From NCBI RefSeq assembly GCF_034670185.1, contig NZ_JAXMNY010000002.1, positions 62,001 to 126,000 of the forward strand: DNA of 64,000 nt. Reading direction: 5' to 3'. This DNA is from Nisaea sp. GTDB lineage: Bacteria > Pseudomonadota > Alphaproteobacteria > Thalassobaculales > Thalassobaculaceae. The position numbers and the translations under genes were made by a program. Below the pieces are notes generated by a model, which was given only the letters and a program-made list of their open reading frames with translations, ran no database searches and was not told the origin of the DNA. Positions within the stretch are counted from its first letter, which is position 1. Every line of letters begins with the position of its first letter. This document shows positions 17,970-26,078 of the stretch, piece by piece.

Positions 17970-18893
17970 ATGCAGAAAGATGCTTCGAAAGATCTCGCCC
18001 CCCTGATCACCGCCGTTACGGATTATGCGGACAGGGAGGGTGCCGGCGCCGGGCCGTGGCCGACCGTGATCGACGGCCTGAGCCTGATCCGCAGCCGCCA
18101 GCCGACGATACTGGAGCCCTGTTGCTATCAGCCGATCTTCTGTCTGGTTCTACAGGGCGCGAAAAAAGCCTGCTTCGGTGACGCCGTAGTCACATTCAGC
18201 GCTGGGCAATCGCTGATCGTCAGCCATGACGTCGTACTGAACAGCCGGATCGTCGAGGCCAGCCCGGCAGCGCCCTACGCTGCCCTGGCTCTTGCGCTGG
18301 ATACGGCACTGCTGCGTGAGCTGGTGCGGGAGATCCGCACCGAGCCAACATCATCCGACACCAACGGCAGGACAATCGCGGCCGGCCGGACACCGCCCGA
18401 GATCGAAGATGCGATGGCTCGCCTGTTCGCCCTGACGGACAGGCCGGAAGCCACCGCCATTCTGGCGCCTCTGATCAAGCGCGAGATCCACTACTGGCTG
18501 CTGACGGCGGAACACGGCAGCATGGTCCGCCTGTTAGCCCGCTCGGAAAGTCACGCCAGCCGGATCGCGAAAGCCATCGCGCTGATCCGCCGGGACATCA
18601 CCGCCCCGCTGAAAGTCGCCGCACTGGCCGACGCTGCCGGGATGAGCCCGTCGTCCTTCCATGCGCATTTCAAATCCATCACCCAGATGGCCCCGCTGCA
18701 ATTCCAGAAACAGCTCCGGCTGCTGGAAGCGCGCCGGCTGATCTATGGCGGAAAACTCTCCGTCTCGGAGGTCGCCTTCGCCGTCGGTTATGAAAGTCCG
18801 ACCCAGTTCAGCCGCGACTACAGCCGACGGTTCGGCGTCAGCCCGAGCCGTGACACGGTCCCCGCCACGTCCGCTACAGTCGCAGCCGCATAG
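17970..18893 (+). CDS. AraC-family transcriptional regulator
   Basis: 307 residues. The N-terminal half is an AraC_N-type cupin-like domain (EPCCYQPIFCLVLQGAKKACFGD), as in YqhC-type regulators. The C-terminal half has two helix-turn-helix motifs (LKVAALADAAGMSPSSFHAHFK and LSVSEVAFAVGYESPTQFSRDYSRRFG). YqhC relatives respond to aldehydes and activate nearby oxidoreductases; here a divergent SDR is the obvious target, which is inference. The ATG at 17970 has only a weak ribosome site. The phosphoesterase gene follows after 19 bases. Confidence 0.9.
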   Translation: MQKDASKDLAPLITAVTDYADREGAGAGPWPTVIDGLSLIRSRQPTILEPCCYQPIFCLVLQGAKKACFGDAVVTFSAGQSLIVSHDVVLNSRIVEASPAAPYAALALALDTALLRELVREIRTEPTSSDTNGRTIAAGRTPPEIEDAMARLFALTDRPEATAILAPLIKREIHYWLLTAEHGSMVRLLARSESHASRIAKAIALIRRDITAPLKVAALADAAGMSPSSFHAHFKSITQMAPLQFQKQLRLLEARRLIYGGKLSVSEVAFAVGYESPTQFSRDYSRRFGVSPSRDTVPATSATVAAA

Positions 18894-18912
18894 ATCCGAC
18901 AGGAGCCCCGCC

Positions 18913-19683
18913 ATGCGTTTCGCCGCCATCGCCGACATCCACGGAAACAGCCTCGCTCTGGAAGCCGTCCTCGCCGACATCAAGGCCGAGGGGATTTCCG
19001 ACATCGTCAATCTCGGTGACTTTTTCAGCAGCCCGCTGGATGCCGAAGGCACCGCGGAACTGCTGCGCGGCATCGACGCCGTCTCGATCCGCGGTAATCA
19101 CGATCGCTGGCTCATCGAACGCGCCCCCGAGGATATGGGGACGTCCGACCGCCTCGCCTATGACCAGTTGGCGACGGAAACGCTCGACTGGATCCGGGAG
19201 CTTCCGGCAACCATGGTCTGGCGCGACGAAGTCTTCCTCTGTCACGGCACGCCGGAAGACGACAACACCTACTGGCTGGAGCAGGTAACCCCGGACGGAA
19301 GGGTTCGCAGCGCGGCGCTCACCGACATCGAAGCGCGTGCGCAAGGCATCACGCAACCGTTGATCCTCTGCGCCCATACCCATCTGCCGCGAACGGTGGC
19401 CCTCGCAGACGGGCGCCTGATCGTCAATCCCGGCTCTGTCGGCTGCCCGGCCTATATCGACCTCGAGCCCATACCGCACAAGGTGCAGGCCGGAAAGCCC
19501 CACGCCAGCTACGCCATTCTGGAAAAACGGCCGGAGGGCTGGTCCGTCACCCACCGCCACGTCCCCTACGCGCATCTGGACATGGCGACACTTGCCATGG
19601 AGCGCGGACGTCCTGATTGGGCGGAAGGTCTCGCCACCGGATGGATCAGTAACGAGACCTTCGCCACGATAGCCGGAGCCTGA
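18913..19683 (+). CDS. Metallophosphoesterase (calcineurin-like)
   Basis: 256 residues of the YfcE/MJ0936-like group. Metal-binding motifs appear in order: D-x-H in IADIHGN at the N-terminus, GDFF (GD motif), RGNHDRW, LCHGTPEDDN and CAHTHLP (GHTH-like). The ATG at 18913 follows AGGAGCC; the same frame extends upstream only within the AraC-family gene. It probably forms an operon with that regulator. The substrate is unknown; phosphodiesters or nucleotides are typical. Its TGA abuts the convergent GST stop with no gap. Confidence 0.87.
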   Translation: MRFAAIADIHGNSLALEAVLADIKAEGISDIVNLGDFFSSPLDAEGTAELLRGIDAVSIRGNHDRWLIERAPEDMGTSDRLAYDQLATETLDWIRELPATMVWRDEVFLCHGTPEDDNTYWLEQVTPDGRVRSAALTDIEARAQGITQPLILCAHTHLPRTVALADGRLIVNPGSVGCPAYIDLEPIPHKVQAGKPHASYAILEKRPEGWSVTHRHVPYAHLDMATLAMERGRPDWAEGLATGWISNETFATIAGA

Positions 19684-20304
19684 TCAGGCAGCCTTGCCGA
19701 TCAGACCCTCAGCCTGCATTGCTGCCTGCACCGACGGACGCTCTGCCATCCGGCCCATATAGGCAGCCAGGTTCTGTCGTTCGCCGAGCCCGAGGCCGGT
19801 GGGGTTGGTCCAGTTGGTGACGGTGAAGAGATAAGCGTCCGCAATCGAGAAATCCTTGCCGAGGAAGTATGCCCGCCCGTCGGACAGCACCGCTTCCACG
19901 TCATCCAGACGCAGGGCCACCTTCTTGCGCGCGGCGGTTTTCTCACCCTCGGTTGAGTCCTTCTTGAACAGCGGGCCGAACGCCTTGTGCAACTCCGCGG
20001 AAACGAAGTTGAGCTGCGATTGCAACCGGGCCCGCTCGATACTGCCTTGCGCCGGGGACAACTCTGTCCTGGTGGAGGTGTCCGCGAGATATTGCAGGAT
20101 GGCTGCACCTTCGGTCAGCACCTCCCCGTCATCGAGCTGCAGAGCGGGAACGTAGCCCTTGCGGTGCACCTGGTAGAAATCGGCACCTGTTTCGGTTTTA
20201 TGCGTGGCGCCGTCGACCTTCTCGATATCGACGGTGGCTCCAGTCTCGTGCAGGATGATATGAGACGCGAGGGAACAGGCGCCGGGGATATAATAGAGCT
20301 TCAT
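19684..20304 (-). CDS. Glutathione S-transferase
   Basis: 206 residues, bacterial beta-like class. The thioredoxin-like N-terminal domain begins MKLYYIPGACSLASHIILHE, where the conserved Cys/Ser region binds glutathione; KGYVPALQLDDGEVLTEGAAILQYL carries the cis-Pro and the ES-like motif (EG here). An all-helical C-terminal domain follows with FSIADAYLF. The start is the ATG at 20304; the upstream in-frame extension has no start-site support. It sits 93 bases after the nitronate monooxygenase gene, same strand, so cotranscription and a shared detoxification role are plausible. Confidence 0.9.
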   Translation of the reverse strand: MKLYYIPGACSLASHIILHETGATVDIEKVDGATHKTETGADFYQVHRKGYVPALQLDDGEVLTEGAAILQYLADTSTRTELSPAQGSIERARLQSQLNFVSAELHKAFGPLFKKDSTEGEKTAARKKVALRLDDVEAVLSDGRAYFLGKDFSIADAYLFTVTNWTNPTGLGLGERQNLAAYMGRMAERPSVQAAMQAEGLIGKAA

Positions 20305-20397
20305 TGTCTTGGTCTCCTCTGGATAAAACCGCCGGATCGGCGCCGCACACTGCGGCAATGGATGAGCCGATCCGACAGCAGGGGTGTCCCGCGGCAT

Positions 20398-21474
20398 TCA
20401 GGCGACGCGGACGGAGTCGAGATCGCCGGTCAGATCATCCATCAACGCGATGGCCGAGCGGTGTTTCAGGTTCGGCGCTGACTGGCCAGCATAGAGCGAG
20501 ACCAGATCGTCCCTCCCCTGCCTGAGCGCGGCGGCCTTGATGGCGCCGAAGAACCAGCTCTGCACCGGGAATGGCGGCAGCGCGCTCTCCCGTTCCGCCA
20601 TCTCGTTGATCCAGCGATTCCGGATGCCCCGGGCCAGTCGGCCGGTATAGGAGCGGGTAAGAGCCGTATCACGGGCAGCATCGGTGAAGAGCATGTCCCG
20701 GTGCGCCTGATTGGTGCCGGATTCGGCGCAGGCAAGAAAGGCGGTGCCGATCTGCGCCGCCCCGGCGCCGAGCGTCAGCGCCGCACGGATACCGCGTCCG
20801 TCGACAATACCGCCAGCGGCGATCACGGGCGCCTCGACATGAGATGCGGCGACCTGCGTCAGCGAGAAGGTTCCCGTCAGGCTTTCCTCCGCGGATTTCA
20901 GGAAGGAGACCCGATGCCCGCCGGCCTCAAGCCCCGTAGCAACGATCAGATCGACGCCGGCCGCATCCAGCGCTTCCGCCTCGGCCAGCGTGGTCGCCGC
21001 GCCCATGGTGCGGATACCGAGTCTGCGGCATTCCTCCAGAACCTTCCCGGATGGAATACCGAAAACGAAACTGAACACCGGAGGACGCGCCTCCAGCAAT
21101 GCTTCAATCTGGTCCTCGAAGCGGTGGTGGAAACGTTCCGGCGGGGTCGGCTTGGCCAGCCCGAGCTCCTCGAAATAGGGCGCGAAGACCGGATAGAGCC
21201 GCTCGAAACCGGCATCGCTCAGATGCTCCCCGCCCGGATCGTGATCCGATACCCAGAGATTGAGTGCGAATGGCTTGGCGGTGGCGCTTGCAAGCTCATG
21301 CGTGAGCGCGCCAATTTCCTCCGGTGCGGTGATATGGGCTCCGTAGGAACCAAGCCCGCCCCTGTTAGAGACCGTGGCCGCCAACTCGACGGTCGAAAGG
21401 CCGCCGCCGAATGGCCCCTGGATGATCGGGTGCCGGATGCCCAGCCGGGCAACGGCGTCTTGGGTGAACGTCAT
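20398..21474 (-). CDS. Nitronate monooxygenase (2-nitropropane dioxygenase family)
   Basis: FMN-dependent TIM-barrel enzyme, 358 residues, oxidising alkyl nitronates such as propionate-3-nitronate. Family features: the HPIIQGPFGGGLST start, SFVFGIP, the ATGLEAGGHR motif with the catalytic His, APVIAAGGI, and GAGAAQIGTAFLAC for phosphate binding. It is divergent from an HxlR-family regulator with clustered GTTAC/GTAAC sequences between them, suggesting induction by nitro or electrophilic compounds; that link is inferred. Confidence 0.9.
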   Translation of the reverse strand: MTFTQDAVARLGIRHPIIQGPFGGGLSTVELAATVSNRGGLGSYGAHITAPEEIGALTHELASATAKPFALNLWVSDHDPGGEHLSDAGFERLYPVFAPYFEELGLAKPTPPERFHHRFEDQIEALLEARPPVFSFVFGIPSGKVLEECRRLGIRTMGAATTLAEAEALDAAGVDLIVATGLEAGGHRVSFLKSAEESLTGTFSLTQVAASHVEAPVIAAGGIVDGRGIRAALTLGAGAAQIGTAFLACAESGTNQAHRDMLFTDAARDTALTRSYTGRLARGIRNRWINEMAERESALPPFPVQSWFFGAIKAAALRQGRDDLVSLYAGQSAPNLKHRSAIALMDDLTGDLDSVRVA

Positions 21475-21520
21475 TCTGCGCTCCTCCTGCTGCGATGACG
21501 CTCTTCACCTAGGGCCACTG

Positions 21521-21600
21521 GTTACTATTGTAAATCAAGTTACATTTGGTAATCTTATTATCCTGTTACGGCTTGGTAACCAGCACACCAAAAGGTAATC
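21521..21600. promoter_or_regulatory. Clustered GTTAC/GTAAC operator candidates (HxlR)
   Basis: The divergent promoter region has three GTTAC-GTAA pairs: GTTAC-N4-GTAAA (21521-21534), GTTAC-N5-GTAAT (21539-21553) and GTTAC-N6-GTAAC (21565-21580), plus a lone GTAAT at 21595. The region is markedly AT-rich compared with its surroundings. Such dyads fit the winged-helix HxlR dimer encoded immediately downstream. Confidence 0.6.
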
Positions 21601-21605
21601 CCGCC

Positions 21606-21965
21606 ATGGCCCTGAAGATGCGGAAGAACACGGTCACCCCGCCGCCGGAGGAGTGCCCACTCGGAACCTGCCTCAGTATTATCTCCGGCGCCTGGGCGCC
21701 GAACGTCATCTGGTATCTGAGCGAGACCCCGCGCCGCTTCAGCGAGTTGAAGTCGGATATCCCCGGAGTCTCGTCGAAAATGCTGACGGCACGGCTGAAG
21801 GACCTGCAGCAGCACGGTGTCATCTCCCGCACGGTCAAGCCAACCTCCCCGCCATCGGTTGAATACGCGCTGACGGATCTCGGTCTGGAACTGGTTCCCG
21901 CGATCAACGCCATCATTGAAGTCGGGCACAAACTGAAGAAACGCAAGGAAGTGGCCGCTGCCTAG
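21606..21965 (+). CDS. HxlR-family transcriptional regulator
   Basis: 119 residues, one winged-helix domain: ECPLGTCLSIISGAWAPNVIWYL, then RRFSELKSDIPGVSSKMLTARLKDLQQHGVI and the wing. Cys17 and Cys22 lie in the CPLGTC motif; in HxlR relatives the first conserved Cys can sense electrophiles or oxidants. The start is the ATG at 21606, with a longer in-frame form beginning inside the operator region rejected. It likely controls the divergent nitronate monooxygenase and itself. Confidence 0.9.
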   Translation: MALKMRKNTVTPPPEECPLGTCLSIISGAWAPNVIWYLSETPRRFSELKSDIPGVSSKMLTARLKDLQQHGVISRTVKPTSPPSVEYALTDLGLELVPAINAIIEVGHKLKKRKEVAAA

Positions 21966-22020
21966 GCTTACTGCGCGACCGGCGCTTTCAGGATCAATGT
22001 CGCCGATCCATTGAAACGGA

Positions 22021-22800
22021 CTAATTGCTGCCTTCTGTTTCAATCTTCAGCGGCTCACCGCAATGCTTGCAGTGAACCGCATCTTCCTCATGCCGGTTCA
22101 GACCGCATGACGGGCAGGTATAGGACACCTTCCGCGGCCGAAAAATTGCCTGGGCCAGTTGCAGGAACAGAGCCACGCCGACGATCATGATGACAATCGC
22201 AAGCAATCGCCCGGTCGTTCCGGTCAGGACGATATCGCCGAACCCCGTCGTCGTGAGCGCGGACACAGTGAAGTAAAGTGCGGCGATGAAATCCTCGATC
22301 CCCGGATTGGCGCCGAACTGCAGCACGAACACCAGCGACGTAACGAAGAACACGAACACACCGAGATTGACCGCGCCGAGGATGACGTCCTCGTTTCGGC
22401 GGAAAAACGGGGTTTCGGATCGAAGATCACGCAGCACGTGATAGGAATGCAGCAGCCGAAGCGCCCGGAGAATACGCAGGAATGCGAAGCTCTGGCTGAA
22501 GATCGGCGCCAGCAGCAGTGACAGGATCACGAAAACATCCGCGATCGTGTAGATTTGCCGGAGCATGCGAACCTTGTTCGGCGCAATCCAGAGCCGGGCC
22601 ATGAAATCGCCAAAAATCAGTAACCCGACCGCAACATCGATCAGGAATATCTTGGTCGACGGCGCCATGGGGATCGTGACGATAAAGAAGGCAATCGTGA
22701 AAATATCAAAAGCAATGAGCGCGTAGCGGAACAGAACCGCCCTACGGCTCCGACCGGTGTAAAGAAGTTCCAGTTTTTCTTTCAGGTTCGTCTCAGCCAT
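22021..22800 (-). CDS. Six-TM voltage-gated-type potassium channel with C-terminal zinc ribbon
   Basis: 259 residues. Hydrophobic helices S1-S3 lie at about 25-46, 50-68 and 83-100, and an S4-like segment with regularly spaced Arg (LRILRALRLLHSYHVLRDLR, 108-127) follows. S5 is at about 140-161, the pore helix with selectivity filter TTGFGD is at 184-189, and S6 at 196-220. The short cytoplasmic tail holds a zinc ribbon: C229-x-x-C232 and C244-x-x-C247 (CPSCG, CKHCG). No RCK/TrkA domain is present. The ribbon may gate the channel or mediate tetramer contacts; this is inference. Single-gene unit, divergent from the PLP enzyme. Confidence 0.85.
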   Translation of the reverse strand: MAETNLKEKLELLYTGRSRRAVLFRYALIAFDIFTIAFFIVTIPMAPSTKIFLIDVAVGLLIFGDFMARLWIAPNKVRMLRQIYTIADVFVILSLLLAPIFSQSFAFLRILRALRLLHSYHVLRDLRSETPFFRRNEDVILGAVNLGVFVFFVTSLVFVLQFGANPGIEDFIAALYFTVSALTTTGFGDIVLTGTTGRLLAIVIMIVGVALFLQLAQAIFRPRKVSYTCPSCGLNRHEEDAVHCKHCGEPLKIETEGSN

Positions 22801-23014
22801 GGATTTGAATTATCGCCCTCATCCGCACGCATTTCCCAGACAGCTCCCGCAAGGCCGGACCCGATGCCATACAAGCCCATATCGGTTTGATTGAAAACAA
22901 AACTCCGTAAAGTGCAGAAGCATTCGATTAGTCCCTTCCTCGCCGTTTTATTGATTGAACGGCCCGGCGGCACTAGGCTGCTCCTCCCGCCGACACCAAC
23001 CCCCGCGAGCCACC

Positions 23015-24160
23015 ATGAAACTCTCCGATCTCCAGACCCCCTGCCTGATCCTCGACAAGAGCCGGGTGGAGCGAAACTGTGCCCGCATGAGCGCGCGTGC
23101 CGCTACGCTTGGCGTGGCCCTGCGCCCGCATATGAAGACCGGCAAATCTGCGGAGATCGCGAAGATCGCAACGGCGGGGCAGACTGATCAGACGGGCAAG
23201 ACCGGCGGCGTCACCGTCTCCACGCTGGCGGAAGCGGAATATCTGTTCGAACACGGTTTTGCCGACATCCTCTATGCCGTCAGCATCCCGCCCTCGAAGC
23301 TGGACCGCGCCGCCGCGCTGACGGCCCGGGGCGCGGACCTGAAGATCCTGATCGACAGTGTGGAGGTGGCAGAGGCCATTGCCGCCCATCCGGGCACTCA
23401 CGCGGTCATGATCGAGGTGGATTGTGGCGAGCACCGCACGGGTGTGGATCATGACAATGATCGCCTGATCGCCATCGCCCGCATTCTCGACAATTCCCCG
23501 CGCGCGCGTCTCGCCGGTGTGATGACCCATGCCGGCCATTCCTATCGCGGCCGAACGCCGGAAGACATGCAAGCCGTCGCCAGCGTCGAACGGGACGCGG
23601 CCGTCGCGGCGGCGGAGCTGATCCGGGCGGACGGCATCGCCTGCCCGATCGTCAGCGTCGGCTCGACCCCGACCGCGCTCTATGCCGATCACCTCGACGG
23701 CGTCACCGAAATGCGCCCCGGCGTCTATACGCTCGGCGATCTGTTCCAGGCCGGCATCGGCTCCCACGGCATCGACGATATCGCGTCATCCGTCGTCGCC
23801 AGCGTCATCTCACACAACAAGGCGCGCGGCACCCTGATCCTGGATGCGGGCGGCATCGCCCTCTCCAAGGACCGCTCGACCGAAGCCCTCGGCAAGGACG
23901 GCGATAAGGGTTTCGGCCTGCTGGCAGACCTCGAAACCGGCAGACCTCTGCATGGCCTCACCATCCGGGGCACGCATCAGGAGCACGGCGAAGTCCACCT
24001 GCCCGACCCGGCGCTGTTTGAGACGCTCCCCATCGGCGCCCGCGTCCGCGTCCTGCCGAATCATGTCTGCATGACGGTTGCCGCTCACGAGATTTACGAA
24101 GTGTTCGAGGAAGGCTCGGACGAAATCATCGCCCGCTGGGACCGGCGCAACGGCTGGTAG
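23015..24160 (+). CDS. D-serine dehydratase-like / D-threonine aldolase-family PLP enzyme (fold type III)
   Basis: 381 residues, alanine-racemase-like barrel plus a small C-terminal domain. The Schiff-base Lys is K41 in RPHMKTGK; GSTPTAL and MRPGVYTLGD line the active site. The C-terminal metal motif reads H350-x-C352 (LPNHVCMTV). In eukaryotic-type D-serine dehydratases the Zn ligands are His and Cys, whereas D-threonine aldolases have His-x-Asp, so the Cys points to D-serine (or D-threonine/beta-hydroxy-D-amino acid) dehydration. The ATG at 23015 is preferred over one 20 codons upstream, which encodes an atypical tail. Confidence 0.82.
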   Translation: MKLSDLQTPCLILDKSRVERNCARMSARAATLGVALRPHMKTGKSAEIAKIATAGQTDQTGKTGGVTVSTLAEAEYLFEHGFADILYAVSIPPSKLDRAAALTARGADLKILIDSVEVAEAIAAHPGTHAVMIEVDCGEHRTGVDHDNDRLIAIARILDNSPRARLAGVMTHAGHSYRGRTPEDMQAVASVERDAAVAAAELIRADGIACPIVSVGSTPTALYADHLDGVTEMRPGVYTLGDLFQAGIGSHGIDDIASSVVASVISHNKARGTLILDAGGIALSKDRSTEALGKDGDKGFGLLADLETGRPLHGLTIRGTHQEHGEVHLPDPALFETLPIGARVRVLPNHVCMTVAAHEIYEVFEEGSDEIIARWDRRNGW

Positions 24161-24184
24161 GCCGCCGCGCCGGCCTCAATCAGA

Positions 24185-25780
24185 TCAGACCATCGAGTCC
24201 GGGAACGATGCTTTCCGCTTGGTCATGAATTCGACCAGCGCCTCGTCCACCGCCGGATCGATCTCCGGTGCCTGGTATTCCGCCAGCATGGTCTTCACCC
24301 GGTCGCCGGTGCGCTGATAGGCATCGCGAGAGCCTTCGGCGGACCATTGCTCGTAGGTATTGTTGTCGGCGACCTTCGAGCGGAAGAAGGCGTTCTCGAA
24401 ATTCGCCTGGGTATGGGCGCAGCCGAGGAAATGCTTGCCGGGGCCGACCTCGCGGATCGCGTCCATGGCCTGGCCGTTTTCGGTCAGATCGACGCCGCCA
24501 AGCAGGGTCGGCATCATGGCGAGCTGGTCCGCATCCATCAGCAGTTTCTCGTAGGAGGCCACCAGACCGCCTTCAAGCCAGCCGGCCGCGTGCAGCACGA
24601 AATTGACGCCGCCCATCACCGTCGGGTTCAGGGTTTGCGCGGACTCGTAGGCCGCCTGCGCGTCCGGAGTCTTGGAGCCGCAGAGCGAGCCGCCGGAGCG
24701 GAACGGGACGCCGAGGCGCCGGGCGAGCTGGGCGCAGCCATAGAGCACCATGGCAGGCTCCGGCGTGCCGAAGGTCGGGGCGCCGGACTGCATGGAGATG
24801 GAGCTGGCAAAGGAGCCGAAGATCACCGGCGCGCCCGGCCGCACGAGTTGGGCGAAGGCGATCCCGGCCATTGCCTCGGCCAGGGTCTGGGCCAGCGTGC
24901 CCGCCACCGTCACCGGCGACATGGCGCCCGCGAGGATGAAAGGCGTCGTAATGCAGGCCTGATTGTTGCGGGCATAGGTCTTCAGCGCGCCGAGCATGGT
25001 GCCGTCCCAGACCATCGGCGAGTTGGCGTTGATCAGGCTGGTGCAGACCGTGTTGTTCTCGACGAACTCGGCACCAAACAGGATCTTCGCCATGTCCACC
25101 GTATCCTGCGCCCGCTCCGGCGCGGTAACGGAGCCCATGAACGGCTTGTCGCTGTATTTCATGTGGGCATAGACCATGTCGAAATGCCGCTTGTTCACGG
25201 GCAGATCGACCGGCTCGCAGACCGTGCCGCCGGAATGGTGCAGCGACGGGAGCATATAGGTCAGCTTCACGAAATTCTGGAAGTCCTCGATGGTCGCATA
25301 GCGGCGGCCACCATCCACATCGCTGACGAAAGGCGGGCCGTAGACTGGCGCGAAGATCGTGTTCTTGCCGCCGATCTCGACCGACCGGGCCGGGTTGCGG
25401 GCATGCTGCGTGAAGGTGGAGGGTGCCGTCGCGCAGAGTGTGCGGGCAAGACCGCGCGGGATATGCACCCGCGTGCCCTGCACGTCCGCACCGGCATCGC
25501 GCCACAGGGCGAGGGCTTCCTCGTCATCCTGAAACTCGATGCCGACCTCTTCCATGATGGTCTCGGCATTGGCCTCGATGATTTCGAGACCTTCCTCGCT
25601 GAGGATTTCATACACCGGCACGTTGCGGGTGATGTATGGCGCCTGCACCTGCGTCGATCTGGACCGGGAGGCGCGGCGGGCTTCACGTCCGCCGCCGCTG
25701 CGGCCGCGACGGCCACGGGCTTCCCCAGAAGCATCAATACCGTTACCGGCTCCTTCGAGATCCCGAGCTTCAGCGGCCAT
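24185..25780 (-). CDS. MttB-family (trimethylamine methyltransferase-like) corrinoid methyltransferase, non-pyrrolysine
   Basis: 531 residues. MttB relatives move a methyl group from a quaternary or tertiary amine (trimethylamine, glycine betaine) to a cob(I)alamin-carrying protein. The frame is uninterrupted, with no internal amber codon, so it is not the pyrrolysine form; non-Pyl relatives act on glycine betaine and similar compounds. The N-terminal ~45 residues are Arg/Gly/Ser-rich (RGRRGRSGGGREARRASRSRS), an unusual extension. The ATG at 25780 follows GGAGG at good spacing. No corrinoid protein gene is adjacent. With soxBDAG and the DMGDH-like gene it suggests methylated-amine catabolism. 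Confidence 0.85.
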   Translation of the reverse strand: MAAEARDLEGAGNGIDASGEARGRRGRSGGGREARRASRSRSTQVQAPYITRNVPVYEILSEEGLEIIEANAETIMEEVGIEFQDDEEALALWRDAGADVQGTRVHIPRGLARTLCATAPSTFTQHARNPARSVEIGGKNTIFAPVYGPPFVSDVDGGRRYATIEDFQNFVKLTYMLPSLHHSGGTVCEPVDLPVNKRHFDMVYAHMKYSDKPFMGSVTAPERAQDTVDMAKILFGAEFVENNTVCTSLINANSPMVWDGTMLGALKTYARNNQACITTPFILAGAMSPVTVAGTLAQTLAEAMAGIAFAQLVRPGAPVIFGSFASSISMQSGAPTFGTPEPAMVLYGCAQLARRLGVPFRSGGSLCGSKTPDAQAAYESAQTLNPTVMGGVNFVLHAAGWLEGGLVASYEKLLMDADQLAMMPTLLGGVDLTENGQAMDAIREVGPGKHFLGCAHTQANFENAFFRSKVADNNTYEQWSAEGSRDAYQRTGDRVKTMLAEYQAPEIDPAVDEALVEFMTKRKASFPDSMV

Positions 25781-25872
25781 CTCGTATCCTCCAAAAATTC
25801 GTTCGCTGAATTGATATGAGCACGATTGGAAGTGTGAACTTTCAAATGCGCGTCATCTGTTGTCGCCCTTGA

Positions 25873-25890
25873 GCCAGATTTTGATCTGGC
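25873..25890. promoter_or_regulatory. Short palindrome in the divergent region upstream of the MttB-family gene
   Basis: GCCAGAT (25873-25879) and ATCTGGC (25884-25890) flank TTTG, a perfect 7-bp dyad about 93 bases upstream of the MttB-family start. The rest of the 298-base gap (25781-26078) shows no gene. An operator or small hairpin is possible; no regulator is adjacent. Confidence 0.35.
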
Positions 25891-26078
25891 GCAATCCCTT
25901 GCTGAGCCTGCGACACAGCCTGCCCCGGCAACCGGCACGGGCTTCCCATCCGCGTGAGCGGTCAAATCGGCAATTGAACCGATGCGCGCCGAGTGAGATG
26001 CTTTCCTCAACGCATAAAGCCGGATGTCCCGGCCTTCATGGTTGCGGGACCGACCGGCCAGCTCCGGAGGAAACAGCC

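Noticed and set aside
24185..25780. A pyrrolysine-containing trimethylamine methyltransferase
   Set aside because: The frame has no internal amber codon, and no pyl genes are in the window; it is the non-Pyl form.
24347..25819. A 490-codon plus-strand frame opposite the MttB-family gene
   Set aside because: The translation is rich in Arg/His/Gly/Asp without domain structure; the minus strand has the real gene.
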